Notes: generated by a model not told the origin, from the letters alone. A stretch of DNA of 64,000 bases from Geoanaerobacter sp964528055 (GCA_964528055.1 CAZGQM010000001.1:124001-188000); one strand, 5' to 3'; positions 42,958-51,260 are shown, counted from the stretch's first letter. Program-made: numbers and translations.

Positions 42958-43518
42958 ATGGATACCCTTGAAGCGATCAGGACCAGGCGTAGCGTACGCA
43001 AGTTTTCCGACAGGCCGGTGGAGCCTGAGAAGCTCCAGTCGGTGCTGGAAGCGGTTCAACAGGCCCCTTCCTGGGCCAACATGCAGTGCTGGCGGTTCGT
43101 GGTGGTACAGGACCCGGCGGTGAAGGCAAAGATCAGCGAACTCTCGTATGTGGAGGCATTCTTCGCACCCAAGGGGTACAAGAGCAATCCGGCGCAACAG
43201 TCCCTCAGCGATGCGCCGGTGGTTATCGTGGCCTGTGCCGAGCCCCTGGATTCGGGTGATCTGCACGGTCAGCACTATTACATGACCGATGTTGGGATAG
43301 CCACGGAAAACCTTATGCTTGCTGCCCACGCCCTGGGGTTGGGGAGTGTGTTCGTGGGGGTTTTCGACGAGGATCAGCTGGGAGACCTGCTTGGAATTCC
43401 GCCGGGCATAAGGATAGTGGGTCTCTTCCCCCTAGGTTACCCCCAGGATGGCCCAAAGAGCGGGCCGCCACGCAAACCTCTCGATGAACTCGTCTATTAC
43501 GGCAGCTGGAAAGCCTAG
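42958..43518 (+). CDS. Nitroreductase family protein
   Basis: This 186-residue flavoprotein has the family FMN-binding N-terminus LEAIRTRRSVRKFSDRPV, PSWANMQCWRFVVV, and the C-terminal LAAHALGLGSVFVGVFDE and GLFPLGYP segments. It would reduce nitro compounds, quinones or flavins with NAD(P)H as a homodimer. AAGGAGG precedes the ATG. It is followed by a strong terminator. Divergence from the NDH-2/mvh operon and a shared inverted repeat suggest coregulation. Confidence 0.92.
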   Translation: MDTLEAIRTRRSVRKFSDRPVEPEKLQSVLEAVQQAPSWANMQCWRFVVVQDPAVKAKISELSYVEAFFAPKGYKSNPAQQSLSDAPVVIVACAEPLDSGDLHGQHYYMTDVGIATENLMLAAHALGLGSVFVGVFDEDQLGDLLGIPPGIRIVGLFPLGYPQDGPKSGPPRKPLDELVYYGSWKA

Positions 43519-43530
43519 TCGCAGGAGAGA

Positions 43531-43560
43531 GTAAGGGGGCGAGATATCGCCCCCTTACTT
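43531..43560 (+). terminator. Rho-independent terminator after the nitroreductase gene
   Basis: GTAAGGGGGCGA and TCGCCCCCTTAC form a 12-pair stem around GATA; the T run is short. Confidence 0.8.
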
Positions 43561-43630
43561 CACAGACGAGAATATGTCAGTTCAGGTTTATACTTTCCTT
43601 GTTCCCAATTCTTCCATGGAATCAGTGCCT

Positions 43631-43760
43631 TCAGGCCGAGGAAACCGGTTCCCAAGCCTCCATCTCCAGCCAGACCTTTGCCAGCAGACGGGCATCGCCC
43701 AGTGCATTGGTTTTAACGCAATTATGTTGTCGGAATTCGCCTGACACTCCAGTTGGAGAT
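43631..43760 (-). pseudogene. Remnant of a DnaQ-like 3'-5' exonuclease gene
   Basis: On the minus strand one frame reads RQHNCVKTNALGDARLLAKVW, then LEMEAWEPVSSA and a stop at 43631. This is the C-terminal exonuclease III-type motif region (compare HRALDDARITAKIWMEL of the intact gene at 45256-45774). The frame continues weakly upstream (IIASPTGVSGEF) and the catalytic N-terminal motifs are missing. It appears to be the eroded tail of a gene, on the same strand as the intact paralogue. Confidence 0.6.
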
Positions 43761-43839
43761 GCGATTATTGGTTGTTTGATTCACCCCCCTGCAGGCTCCG
43801 GAGAATCAGTAACTGCAGAGAGGGGATCGCTGATTCCAT

Positions 43840-43868
43840 TTGACACGACGGTCTGTTATGAATACATT
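43840..43868 (+). promoter_or_regulatory. Possible sigma-70 promoter of the secreted SGNH-like gene
   Basis: TTGACA (43840-43845) and TACATT (43863-43868) are 17 bases apart and about 60 bases before the ATG at 43927. The -10 match is moderate. Confidence 0.45.
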
Positions 43869-43926
43869 TACGCATCCTAACGTCTTTGTTGACGATATAT
43901 GATTAATTCTTGAGAGGAGACGGGCG

Positions 43927-45015
43927 ATGAAACTGAAGGGGAACAATATGTTGTACCGACAGGTTCGTTACATCATGGCTGCAATGCTGATGCTGGCCGT
44001 TCAACTCACATCTAGCTTAGCCTCCGCAGCCATGACCAGACTCGTCGAAGGCCTGAACACTTCGTTTCACCCGTCCATCGCGACAGCCTACGGTTCCATC
44101 GCAAGCGGAAACTCGCCGGTCATCTCGTTGCAGGCCGGCACCTTCCGGGAAAGCCTGGACTTGAACAGCTCCTGGGCCGTAAGGCTGAAGGGGGGGTATG
44201 ACGGCAATTACGGGAGCATCGTGGGGCACACAGCCATCGAAGGCGACCTTACCATCTCCTCCGGGTCAGTTGAGATCGACGGCATTACCGTGACCTCACC
44301 ATCTGCCGGGCCGGTCAGGATCATCTACCTGCATCACAGCACCGGCGGCAATGTTTGGTACGGCGGCGTCCCGGAGTTCATCACCTCTCATAACAGTTCC
44401 CACGCTACGGACATTCAGATCAGCGAGCGTGCTTACCCGAACAGCCCCTATCCATGGGAGAACTATCCCTACGATTACTGGAAACTCTGGGTTGATACCA
44501 CCGGAGAGACAGGCTATCTGGGACAGGATACCCTGGACACCTTGACAGCCAATTACGATGTCATCGTATTCAAGCACTGCTTCCCGGTGAGCGACATAGA
44601 AGCGGATACCGGCACTCCGGAGATCGCCTCCAGCCGGAAATCCCTGGAAAACTACAAGCTGCAGTACTCTGCCCTCAAGGCGCGCCTGCGCCAGTTTCCC
44701 CTGCAGAAATTCATAGTCTGGACCGGCGCCGCCCTGACCGAGGGGGCAACCACCCCGGAGAAGGCGGAGCGCGCCCGGCAGTTTTTCGAATGGGTGAGAA
44801 CCGACTGGGACGAGAAAGGGGATAATATCTTTGTCTGGGACTTCTGGACCCTGGAGACCGAAGGGGGACTGTATCTGAAACCTGAATATGCCGCAAGCAG
44901 CGGCGATTCTCATCCCAACGGCACGTTCTCAACGACGGTCGCCCCCTTTATCGGCCAACGGATCATAGATGTCATCGAAGGGGCCGGTGACTCGGGGAGC
45001 ATTACCGGCCAATAG
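43927..45015 (+). CDS. Secreted protein with SGNH-hydrolase-like features
   Basis: This 362-residue protein has a signal peptide (IMAAMLMLAVQLTSSLASA), a short beta-rich region (GTFRESLDLNSSWAVRLKG, YDGNYGS, HTAIEGDLTISSGSVEIDG) resembling parallel beta-helix rungs, and then a domain that begins IIYLHHSTGGNVWYGG and ends near SGDSHPNG. A Ser in the first block with a late DSHPN (Asp-x-His) block is the pattern of SGNH/GDSL hydrolases, and VIVFKHCFPVSDI lies between. I infer an extracellular esterase-like enzyme, but the family is not confirmed. GGAGA precedes the ATG. A CRISPR remnant begins seven bases after the stop. Confidence 0.65.
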   Translation: MKLKGNNMLYRQVRYIMAAMLMLAVQLTSSLASAAMTRLVEGLNTSFHPSIATAYGSIASGNSPVISLQAGTFRESLDLNSSWAVRLKGGYDGNYGSIVGHTAIEGDLTISSGSVEIDGITVTSPSAGPVRIIYLHHSTGGNVWYGGVPEFITSHNSSHATDIQISERAYPNSPYPWENYPYDYWKLWVDTTGETGYLGQDTLDTLTANYDVIVFKHCFPVSDIEADTGTPEIASSRKSLENYKLQYSALKARLRQFPLQKFIVWTGAALTEGATTPEKAERARQFFEWVRTDWDEKGDNIFVWDFWTLETEGGLYLKPEYAASSGDSHPNGTFSTTVAPFIGQRIIDVIEGAGDSGSITGQ

Positions 45016-45021
45016 GCAGTT

Positions 45022-45119
45022 GCCCGTCCATGTAAGACGGGCGCTCGTTGTGCTTCCCATTATTCTAAATAATTTCATGTATGTTTCAATCCTCGCCCGT
45101 CCATGTAAGACGGGCGCTC
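45022..45119 (-). CRISPR. Two-repeat CRISPR remnant (one full repeat, one truncated, one spacer)
   Basis: The full repeat (45083-45119, 37 bases) starts GTTTCAATCCTCGCCCG and ends GACGGGCGCTC on the plus strand. The 26 bases GCCCGTCC...GGGCGCTCG recur exactly at 45022-45047, where the 5' part of the repeat is lost. They are separated by a 35-base AT-rich spacer (45048-45082). Read on the minus strand the repeat ends GGATTGAAAC, as type I repeats often do, and has a 7-pair stem GCCCGTC/GACGGGC. A degenerate copy at the leader-distal end is usual, which puts the leader to the right. No cas gene is in the window. Confidence 0.75.
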
Positions 45120-45120
45120 G

Positions 45121-45255
45121 AAAAACACTGAGGGTATCCATCTTGGCATCATGAAAGAGACCTGACAGTATCACAGACCTGTGACAGAATATGTCACAAC
45201 GAATATCCCGCCCAATTACCCTCATATGCCTGGATTATTTTGCGTGCCACGTGAC
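45121..45255. other. Region right of the CRISPR remnant, candidate former leader
   Basis: No ORF is seen. It contains a perfect inverted repeat TGTGACA (45180-45186) / TGTCACA (45192-45198) with a five-base centre, too widely spaced for a CRP site. If the CRISPR array is read on the minus strand, this is where the leader would lie. Confidence 0.4.
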
Positions 45256-45774
45256 TTAAGAATGTTTCATCAGCTCCATCCAGATCTTTGCGGTGATTCT
45301 TGCGTCGTCGAGCGCACGGTGGAGGCGGCACTCTGTGGGGATTTCGCCCAGAAGATGCCGGGCAACGGTTTCGAGTTTGTGGTTGGGGAGATGAGGCAGG
45401 CATTTGCGGGCGAGCCGAACGGTGCAGTGCCAGTGGTTTGGCAGGTGAAGACCCAGGAGGGAGAGTTCATGACGGATGAACCCTGAATCGAACGGGGAGT
45501 TGTGGGCAACAAGGGGTGAGTCGGCGAAAAAATCGAGGAAACTTGGCCAGGCATCTTCAGGGGTGGGTTTGCCGCGAAGCATGAATGAGGAAATGCCGTG
45601 GACCTTCTGTGCGCCCCAATGGATTGGTGTACCGGTGTTGATGAGGGTGGAGAGTTCGCCTACAATCAGCTCCCCCTCAACGGCAACCGCGCCGATTTCG
45701 ATCACCCGCCCGCCTGTCCGTACAGACCAACCTGTTGTCTCCACGTCCACGATTACAGTTCTTGCAGGTTTCAT
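45256..45774 (-). CDS. DnaQ-like 3'-5' exonuclease (DEDDh family)
   Basis: This 172-residue protein has the three exonuclease motifs of the proofreading family: Exo I VIVDVETTGW, Exo II VAHNSPFDSGFIRHEL and Exo III HRALDDARITAKI with the catalytic His. It resembles the epsilon subunit of DNA polymerase III but is shorter, lacking the polymerase-binding tail, so it may be a stand-alone exonuclease. I start at 45774, preceded by AGAGGA; the longer frame to 45954 would run through the upstream terminator. An eroded paralogue lies at 43631-43760. Confidence 0.88.
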   Translation of the reverse strand: MKPARTVIVDVETTGWSVRTGGRVIEIGAVAVEGELIVGELSTLINTGTPIHWGAQKVHGISSFMLRGKPTPEDAWPSFLDFFADSPLVAHNSPFDSGFIRHELSLLGLHLPNHWHCTVRLARKCLPHLPNHKLETVARHLLGEIPTECRLHRALDDARITAKIWMELMKHS

Positions 45775-45805
45775 CTGTCCTCTTAGATCAGGCAAGTACC
45801 TTATG

Positions 45806-45837
45806 AAAAAGCCCCGCCGGTTTCCCGGCGGGGCTTT
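45806..45837 (-). terminator. Terminator of the CoA-transferase gene
   Basis: AAAGCCCCGCCGG and CCGGCGGGGCTTT arms around TTTC, with TTTTTC following on the minus strand, 24 bases after the stop codon. Confidence 0.9.
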
Positions 45838-45860
45838 GGTGATGCAGGTGCAACCGTCTG

Positions 45861-47456
45861 CTATTCGCAGAGGTCTACTTTTACGTCCCAGTTTTTGAGC
45901 TTCATTGTGCCGTTGCGCTCCAGATTGAGGTGCATCTTGAATGCGCGGTCCCACAGCTGCGGTTCGTGGCCTACCTTACGCTTGAGGCAGTCGGCTTCGG
46001 CGATGTTGAGATACTCGGTCAACTGTGCCTTGTAATCCGGATGGGCGCACTTCTCGATGATCCTTCTGGCGCGATCCTTCGGGGCCAGACCGCGGAGGTC
46101 GGCAAGCCCCTGCTCGGTAATAACGCAGTCAAGATCGTGCTCGGTGTGGTCGATGTGCGAGCAGTGCGGCACAACGCAGGAGATGCCGGTCGGGTCGGTT
46201 TTGCTTGGGCGTGACGATGGGGTGTGCATCATCTTCAGGTAGCCGTTACGGAGGAAGTCGCCGGAGCCGCCGAGGCCGTTGATCATACGTGTTCCGCCGA
46301 CGAGTGTCGAGTTGGCGTGTGCGTAGATATCGATCTCAACCGGGGTGTTCATGGCGATGCAACCCAGACGACGGATCGGCTCTGGGGCGTTGGAGACGGA
46401 GAGGGGACGAAGTGTAATCTTGCTGAAATATTTGTCCATGTTCTCGAAGAAGCGAGGGAAACCCGGCTCTGCGGAGAGAGAGAGCGAGCAGGAAGAAGCT
46501 GCATCGAGTTTGCCCGAGTCGAACAGGTCAAGCATGGTGTCCTGAAGAACTTCGGTGAAGACAGTCAGGTTCTTGAATGGTCCTTTAGCCAGTCCGCCGA
46601 TAACTGCGTTGGCGATGGAGCCTACGCCTGACTGGATCGGTAGAAGGTTTTTAGGCAGACGGCCTGCTTTTACTTCTGCAGTGAAGAAGTCGATGACGTG
46701 GTTGGCGATAGCTTCCGAAGTGTCGTCCTGCTCGGCAAAAGCGCGACCTTGGTCGCGGAGTTTTGACTCGACAACAGCAATGATCTTGCTCGGGTCACAA
46801 GGTATCGAGGTTGAACCGATTCGGGAATCTGCCTTGGTTATGTTGAACACCTGACGATTAGGCGGAGTAAGCGGGGTGATAAGGTCGTGGATTCCTTCGA
46901 ATGAAGGCTGACCGGTGTTTACTTCGACGATTATTCTGTCGCAGATCATGAGGATTTCAGGAATAACACCGCAGGAAGAGGTTGGGACCAGGCCGCCGTC
47001 TTCGGTGATGGCGGAAACTTCGATGATGGCGAGGTCAAGCCTGCCGGACTCGGAGTCTTTTGTGTAGAAACCGTAGCCGAGGTCCTGGGCAAAGAGGGAG
47101 AGGTGCTTGTCACCCATCCGGATCCGGCCTTCGTTGATGCCGGCTGCGATATTTTTGCCGGTCTGATACGGCCAGCGGCGGTCGATCATGTCATTGACGG
47201 CCCAGCGGTCCTCGGTCTCAGCTCCGACAGAGGCACCGATGAAGAGGTTAAACTTCATCTTACCCTGTAGATTGTTCTTCTCAACATGCTCAGCGAGGGC
47301 AATGGGTACAACTTTCGGGTAGCCAGCGGGAGTGAAGCCGGACCAGCCCAGGTTCATCCCGTTCTTGAAAAACTGGACGGTCTCTTCGGGCTTCATCACC
47401 TTGCTTAAAAGGGACTTGCAACGTACTCGATCTTGCAGCGTGCCGTACTCGGACAT
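45861..47456 (-). CDS. Acetyl-CoA hydrolase/transferase family protein, probable succinyl-CoA:acetate CoA-transferase
   Basis: This 531-residue enzyme would transfer CoA between succinyl-CoA and acetate, which activates acetate and completes the TCA cycle in acetate-oxidising Geobacteraceae. The family signature region is NGLGGSGDFLRNGYLKMMHTPS and SCVVPHCSHIDHTEHDLDCVITEQGLADLRG; NTPVEIDIYAHANSTLVGGTR and GVGSIANAVIGGLA are also typical of the acetyl-CoA hydrolase/transferase family. Length matches the family. It has its own promoter, and a 10-base palindrome just after the promoter may be an operator. Hydrolase activity cannot be excluded from sequence alone. Confidence 0.9.
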   Translation of the reverse strand: MSEYGTLQDRVRCKSLLSKVMKPEETVQFFKNGMNLGWSGFTPAGYPKVVPIALAEHVEKNNLQGKMKFNLFIGASVGAETEDRWAVNDMIDRRWPYQTGKNIAAGINEGRIRMGDKHLSLFAQDLGYGFYTKDSESGRLDLAIIEVSAITEDGGLVPTSSCGVIPEILMICDRIIVEVNTGQPSFEGIHDLITPLTPPNRQVFNITKADSRIGSTSIPCDPSKIIAVVESKLRDQGRAFAEQDDTSEAIANHVIDFFTAEVKAGRLPKNLLPIQSGVGSIANAVIGGLAKGPFKNLTVFTEVLQDTMLDLFDSGKLDAASSCSLSLSAEPGFPRFFENMDKYFSKITLRPLSVSNAPEPIRRLGCIAMNTPVEIDIYAHANSTLVGGTRMINGLGGSGDFLRNGYLKMMHTPSSRPSKTDPTGISCVVPHCSHIDHTEHDLDCVITEQGLADLRGLAPKDRARRIIEKCAHPDYKAQLTEYLNIAEADCLKRKVGHEPQLWDRAFKMHLNLERNGTMKLKNWDVKVDLCE

Positions 47457-47570
47457 CTTCTACCTCCTGTTTTTGTTTTGGTTTTTACAGCCAAGATCTC
47501 TGGCGATCTTTGCTCTATCTACCTCTTGGATATGGTGAATAATCGGGCTGAAGTTATTCATGCATGTATT

Positions 47571-47580
47571 CTGTATACAG
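47571..47580. promoter_or_regulatory. CTGTATACAG palindrome downstream of the CoA-transferase promoter
   Basis: A perfect ten-base palindrome just downstream of the likely transcription start (near 47590 on the minus strand). Such a position suits a repressor. Identity of the regulator is unknown. Confidence 0.3.
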
Positions 47581-47596
47581 TAAAAAGTAGAACCGG

Positions 47597-47625
47597 ATTC
47601 TACTTAAGCGTTAATTTTTAGTCAA
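47597..47625 (-). promoter_or_regulatory. Sigma-70 promoter of the CoA-transferase gene
   Basis: On the minus strand TTGACT (47625-47620) and TAGAAT (47602-47597) are 17 bases apart, leaving a leader of about 130 bases. Confidence 0.6.
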
Positions 47626-47668
47626 GATAAAAAAACGCTAAGAGTGGCAATTCTTCGGATAGTTTTTT

Positions 47669-48388
47669 TCATGGCCATTTCCTTATGTTTAAGATCGCCT
47701 TCTGCCACTCCGTTGCCACGGCCCCTCGGTATCCGGCAGGTACGGGTACTTCTGCTATCTTCCAGCGTCCGGGTGCTGACGGATCGTTACGGTGGGCAAG
47801 AAGTGCAGGTGGTTCACCGGGAGTCATGGTGATGTCGAAGGAGTCGAGTGGCGTCACAAGGCCGGTCCCGATAGCCTTCAGGTAGGCCTCCTTGCGGGTC
47901 CAGCAGGCGTAAAACGCCCATTCTCGGTCTTTCTCGGGCAGCTTTCTGAGTGCTGTCCGTTCGCGCAGGGAAAAAAACCGCTCTGATAGCTTTAACAACG
48001 GACGACCGGAGTGGATTCTCTCTATGTCGACTCCTATGGGATTGCTGTCGTTGATGGCGAGCAGGCCGTATTCGCCGCTGTGGGAGAGGTTGAAGCGGAG
48101 TTGGGTTTCGTTTTGAGTGAGTAACTCCGGTTTGCCGTGGGGGCCATAAGAGAAAGATATCTCCGAGGGAGCACAACAGAGGTAGCCTGCCAGGATCTGG
48201 CGGAGTTGCCCGCGGGCGGCGAGGAAGTGCTCACGAATGCGCGGAAGGAGCAGACGGTCTGCTCGCCTGAGCTCATCGTCAGTGAGGCAGCCGCGCAGCT
48301 CTACCGTATGAGCTGGCGGAAGGTTCAGTTGCATGAGCCATAGATGGATCTCGCCCGGTGCCGGCAGAACGAGTCGCTTGGGGCTCAT
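47669..48388 (-). CDS. 4'-phosphopantetheinyl transferase (Sfp family)
   Basis: This 239-residue enzyme moves phosphopantetheine from CoA to carrier proteins. The metal- and CoA-binding motifs are IGVDIERIHSG and FYACWTRKEAYLKAIGTGL, in the usual Sfp order; the N-terminal half has the Sfp-type FNLSHSGEYGLLAI. It is longer than AcpS and of the Sfp/Gsp type, so its partner may be a polyketide, non-ribosomal or lipid synthase outside the window. It overlaps the start region of nothing, but the upstream gene (317 residues) ends four bases into it, implying one operon. Confidence 0.9.
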   Translation of the reverse strand: MSPKRLVLPAPGEIHLWLMQLNLPPAHTVELRGCLTDDELRRADRLLLPRIREHFLAARGQLRQILAGYLCCAPSEISFSYGPHGKPELLTQNETQLRFNLSHSGEYGLLAINDSNPIGVDIERIHSGRPLLKLSERFFSLRERTALRKLPEKDREWAFYACWTRKEAYLKAIGTGLVTPLDSFDITMTPGEPPALLAHRNDPSAPGRWKIAEVPVPAGYRGAVATEWQKAILNIRKWP

Positions 48389-49338
48389 CGGTTGCTGGCC
48401 GACGCAGGCGCCTGGGAAGGGGGCTGCGTTGACTGATTCGCTGCAGCCTGACGTAGTGTCAGCTCTTTCAGGAGCCCGTTATAGGCTGCAAGATCCTTGA
48501 TTAGGGGTGTATCCTTCCGTGCAGTTTCTTCGAATGCCTTCAGCTTTCCATTAAAGAGAGATGCCTTGTTTTTCTGGTTGGTTATGCTTTCAGCTAAAAA
48601 GCTCTTCTCCTTTTTCTGGGCATCACCTATCTTTGCCATGTTCTTGGCTTTGGCCCAGTATTCGTCTCCGCTGCCCACAAAATGATTGAGGCTTTCCAGG
48701 AACGAGAGGGCCGATGCGGAGAGGTCAGAGGTTGTTGTGAGCTTTGACTGCAGATCAGCTGTATCTCTCAGCAGCTGTTCATCAGCAAACCGGGCGAGTT
48801 CGTCAATTTCGGATTCGCCTGCAGCCGGGGATTTATCGAGTGTTTCCAGGCGGGTAACGAACTGCTGAGAGGTGACCAGGTAGGTGGTTATGGATTTGGA
48901 AGCTGCGCTGAGTGAAAGGGTGAAGTGTGAGACAAACTTGGCAAACATCCCTGCCTGACCTGCATAGGGAATGGGGAGGATTCGTGCAAAGCCTGCCGCT
49001 ACGGACCCGGCTTCGATATACCTTGCGTAAGTGGCAATGTTGCCGGACATCCAGGTTATGTATCCCTGGAAGTCGTTCATGGTCTGCCGCTGCATCCTGA
49101 CATCAGTGGCAATCTCCTTCAGCCTGACAGTCATGCGGGATTTCAGCTCATCTGGATTGAGTGAAACAGGCTGAGGGCGAGCGAGTTTTTCCTTGAGAGC
49201 CAGGTTTTCCTGGGTCAGCAGCTGAATCGCCTCACTGTTCTGTCTGAGAAGGTCGGAACAGAGAGGTTCTTCGGCATCTGCAGAGGGTGCAGCAAGCTGT
49301 ATGGAAAGTACAAGGGCGATCACAGTGAATAGGTGCAT
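48385..49338 (-). CDS. Exported helical protein of unknown function
   Basis: I do not recognise this 317-residue protein. It has a signal peptide (LFTVIALVLSIQLAAPSADA), a coiled coil early (LLRQNSEAIQLLTQENLALKEKLA), a hydrophobic Gly/Ala patch (IEAGSVAAGFARILPIPYAGQAGMF) and long helices after it, with a Gln/Pro/Ser-rich tail. A central helical hairpin could interact with membranes. It is cotranscribed with the Sfp-type transferase (ATGA overlap), but whether the two are functionally linked is unknown. Confidence 0.7.
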   Translation of the reverse strand: MHLFTVIALVLSIQLAAPSADAEEPLCSDLLRQNSEAIQLLTQENLALKEKLARPQPVSLNPDELKSRMTVRLKEIATDVRMQRQTMNDFQGYITWMSGNIATYARYIEAGSVAAGFARILPIPYAGQAGMFAKFVSHFTLSLSAASKSITTYLVTSQQFVTRLETLDKSPAAGESEIDELARFADEQLLRDTADLQSKLTTTSDLSASALSFLESLNHFVGSGDEYWAKAKNMAKIGDAQKKEKSFLAESITNQKNKASLFNGKLKAFEETARKDTPLIKDLAAYNGLLKELTLRQAAANQSTQPPSQAPASASNR

Positions 49339-49432
49339 GTGCGAACTCGAAACGGGGCGGTTAGGTTTTCAACGAGAATGTATAGCTGAAGGGATCTTAA
49401 AATGCAAGGATAGGCATGTGCGATTGAAGTCG

Positions 49433-50500
49433 CTAATCTGAAGAGTTAGCTGCGGCAGCAGAAGCGGTTTCCCAGTAAACCCGGTCCTTCCCCTGCCGCT
49501 TGGCCTTGTACAGACACGCATCTGCATGGGCAAGTAACTGTTCGGTGGTTGTGCCGTCGCTGGGGTAGCCTGCCACTCCGAGACTGACGGTCACGCTGTG
49601 TCCTGAGTTCCGACCCATCATCGGCGTTACCCCCTTGGCAATCTTTTCGCGCAGGTTTTCCGCCACCATGAAGGCGCCGTCCAGTCTGGTTTCCGGAAGG
49701 ATGACCGCAAATTCCTCGCCGCCATATCGGAAGGAAAAGTCTGCAGCACGGAGCGATCCTGACAGGACATTGCCTAGGGATGCCAAGACCTGATCCCCTT
49801 TAGGGTGACCGAAGGTATCGTTCAGTTTCTTGAAGTTATCCACATCGATCATTATTATGGAGAGCGGTTTCATGTAGCGGCGGGCACGGACCAGTTCGTG
49901 CGGGAAGACCTGCATGAAATACCTGTTGTTGTAAAGCCCGGTCAAGGCATCGGTCAGTGCCATCAGCTTTGTGCGGCTGTGGAGTCTTGCGTTGTCGATA
50001 GCCATTGAGGCAAAGGATGCGAGTACCGCCAGGTGGTCGATCTGCCGATCTTTCAATTGGCGCGCCTTTTTGTCGTAAAGGTAGAGAACTCCGACCGGAC
50101 GATTTTGAGTGGCCAGAGGGATGCAGACCATAGCCTTGATCCCCTCTCTTGCAAGCACTTCGTCCGGATGCCCTGTTTTTGCATTGTCCTGACAACTGCG
50201 GATGGAGAAGTCGGCCATTGCCTCTCTTGTCACCGTATCGCCTCTCCCCATTGCCGGCCACCGGTCGATCCGGACGAATTCAGGTGAAAGGCCGGAGTGG
50301 ACATGAAGGACCATCTGATCTGAACTTTCGTGAAAGACCGCAAGCATGCCGGCAGGCATATTCATGAACTGGAGGGCGTTCGAAAGAATGGTATCAAGGA
50401 CCTGATCCAGTTCCAGGGTTGAAACCACTGTTCTGGCAACTCCGATCAGGTCGGTCAGATCCTGGATGTGGGCTTCAAGCTGTTGCTGCTTCTCTACCAT
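49433..50500 (-). CDS. GAF-GGDEF diguanylate cyclase
   Basis: This 355-residue protein would make cyclic di-GMP. A short coiled coil leads into a GAF domain (about 22-172: VLDTILSNALQFMNMPAGMLAVF ... GVLYLYDKKARQLKDRQIDHLAVLASFASMAIDNA) and a GGDEF domain (about 185-345) with the active-site GGEEF and, five residues before it, a product-inhibition I-site RAAD. Because GGEEF enzymes use GTP or mixed substrates, cGAMP synthesis (as by Geobacter Hypr enzymes) cannot be ruled out without the substrate-specifying residue. No membrane helix is present, so the protein is cytoplasmic. It shares an operon with the upstream unknown gene. Confidence 0.9.
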   Translation of the reverse strand: MVEKQQQLEAHIQDLTDLIGVARTVVSTLELDQVLDTILSNALQFMNMPAGMLAVFHESSDQMVLHVHSGLSPEFVRIDRWPAMGRGDTVTREAMADFSIRSCQDNAKTGHPDEVLAREGIKAMVCIPLATQNRPVGVLYLYDKKARQLKDRQIDHLAVLASFASMAIDNARLHSRTKLMALTDALTGLYNNRYFMQVFPHELVRARRYMKPLSIIMIDVDNFKKLNDTFGHPKGDQVLASLGNVLSGSLRAADFSFRYGGEEFAVILPETRLDGAFMVAENLREKIAKGVTPMMGRNSGHSVTVSLGVAGYPSDGTTTEQLLAHADACLYKAKRQGKDRVYWETASAAAANSSD

Positions 50501-50522
50501 CGGTTTGCGCTTTCATTTGCTG

Positions 50523-51134
50523 TCAGGGGTCGGTTGCGTCCGGTGGGAAGTCGGGCAACAGTGCCAGGGCGTCTTCTGTGGGGGTGCCGCATACAAGGAT
50601 CTGCATGGCCCTTCTTCCGCGTTCAGCCACGGTCTCGCTGCCGGAAAATGCGTAGGACTCTGCCAGGATGTAGGCTGCGGCACGTGGATACTTCTGGCGA
50701 AGTTCCATGAGCCGTGTCGGAGGCAGTCCTCGCTGTCTGTATTCGAGCATAAGGCTGGCAGATCGCTGGCATGCCGCATACGTATCTTCGGCATCGCGCA
50801 ACTCCAGAAGGCCGGGGAGATTCTGCCAGAACAGCTGTATCATGGAACTGTTGCCCTGCTTGGGGTAGAGCTTGGTCTGTTCCAGCACTGCCTGCCATGA
50901 TTCTTCTGCCTCTCTGAGGATGATGTGGTTGCTGTGGCCTATGTTCAGGTAGCGTTTCGGATCACACCCCATCATCTTTAAATTCTTCGCTGCAAGGGCC
51001 GAAAGCGGGGTCAGTTCTTCCAGTGCGACGAAAACAGTCCCCCCACCCTTGACGATACAGGCCTTTCGCTGCTCTACATCCACCAGGATCTGGTAATTGT
51101 TTTTCGTAAAAATAGGCTTCAAGTCACTCACCAC
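50523..51134 (-). CDS. Hypothetical protein next to the diguanylate cyclase
   Basis: This 203-residue protein is unrecognised. The first 50 residues form beta strands (YQILVDVEQRKACIVKGGGTVFVALEEL), and the rest is helical (SWQAVLEQTKLYPKQGN, LMELRQKYPRAAAYILAESYAFSG). There is no signal peptide or membrane helix. It precedes the GAF-GGDEF gene by 22 bases, so the two are probably coexpressed and it may regulate or respond to the nucleotide signal; this is inference only. Confidence 0.6.
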   Translation of the reverse strand: MVSDLKPIFTKNNYQILVDVEQRKACIVKGGGTVFVALEELTPLSALAAKNLKMMGCDPKRYLNIGHSNHIILREAEESWQAVLEQTKLYPKQGNSSMIQLFWQNLPGLLELRDAEDTYAACQRSASLMLEYRQRGLPPTRLMELRQKYPRAAAYILAESYAFSGSETVAERGRRAMQILVCGTPTEDALALLPDFPPDATDP

Positions 51135-51260
51135 CCTTTGTATACTTATCTAATCGGCCTGCGCCCCGGCCTGATTAAGTTTTTTTTCCCGAACTCTCCG
51201 GGCATCCAGCCTTCAGCACATTCCCGGATGAGGAATCTAGGCTCACCAAAAGATTAATGA

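Noticed and set aside
45022..45120. The repeats at 45022 and 45095 as terminator hairpins
   Set aside because: There is no T run after either copy, the 26-base identity is exact far beyond the stem, and the 37-base length with GTTTCAATCC end fits a CRISPR repeat.
45180..45198. CRP-type site TGTGACA...TGTCACA
   Set aside because: The half-site spacing is nine bases rather than six, and no gene starts next to it.
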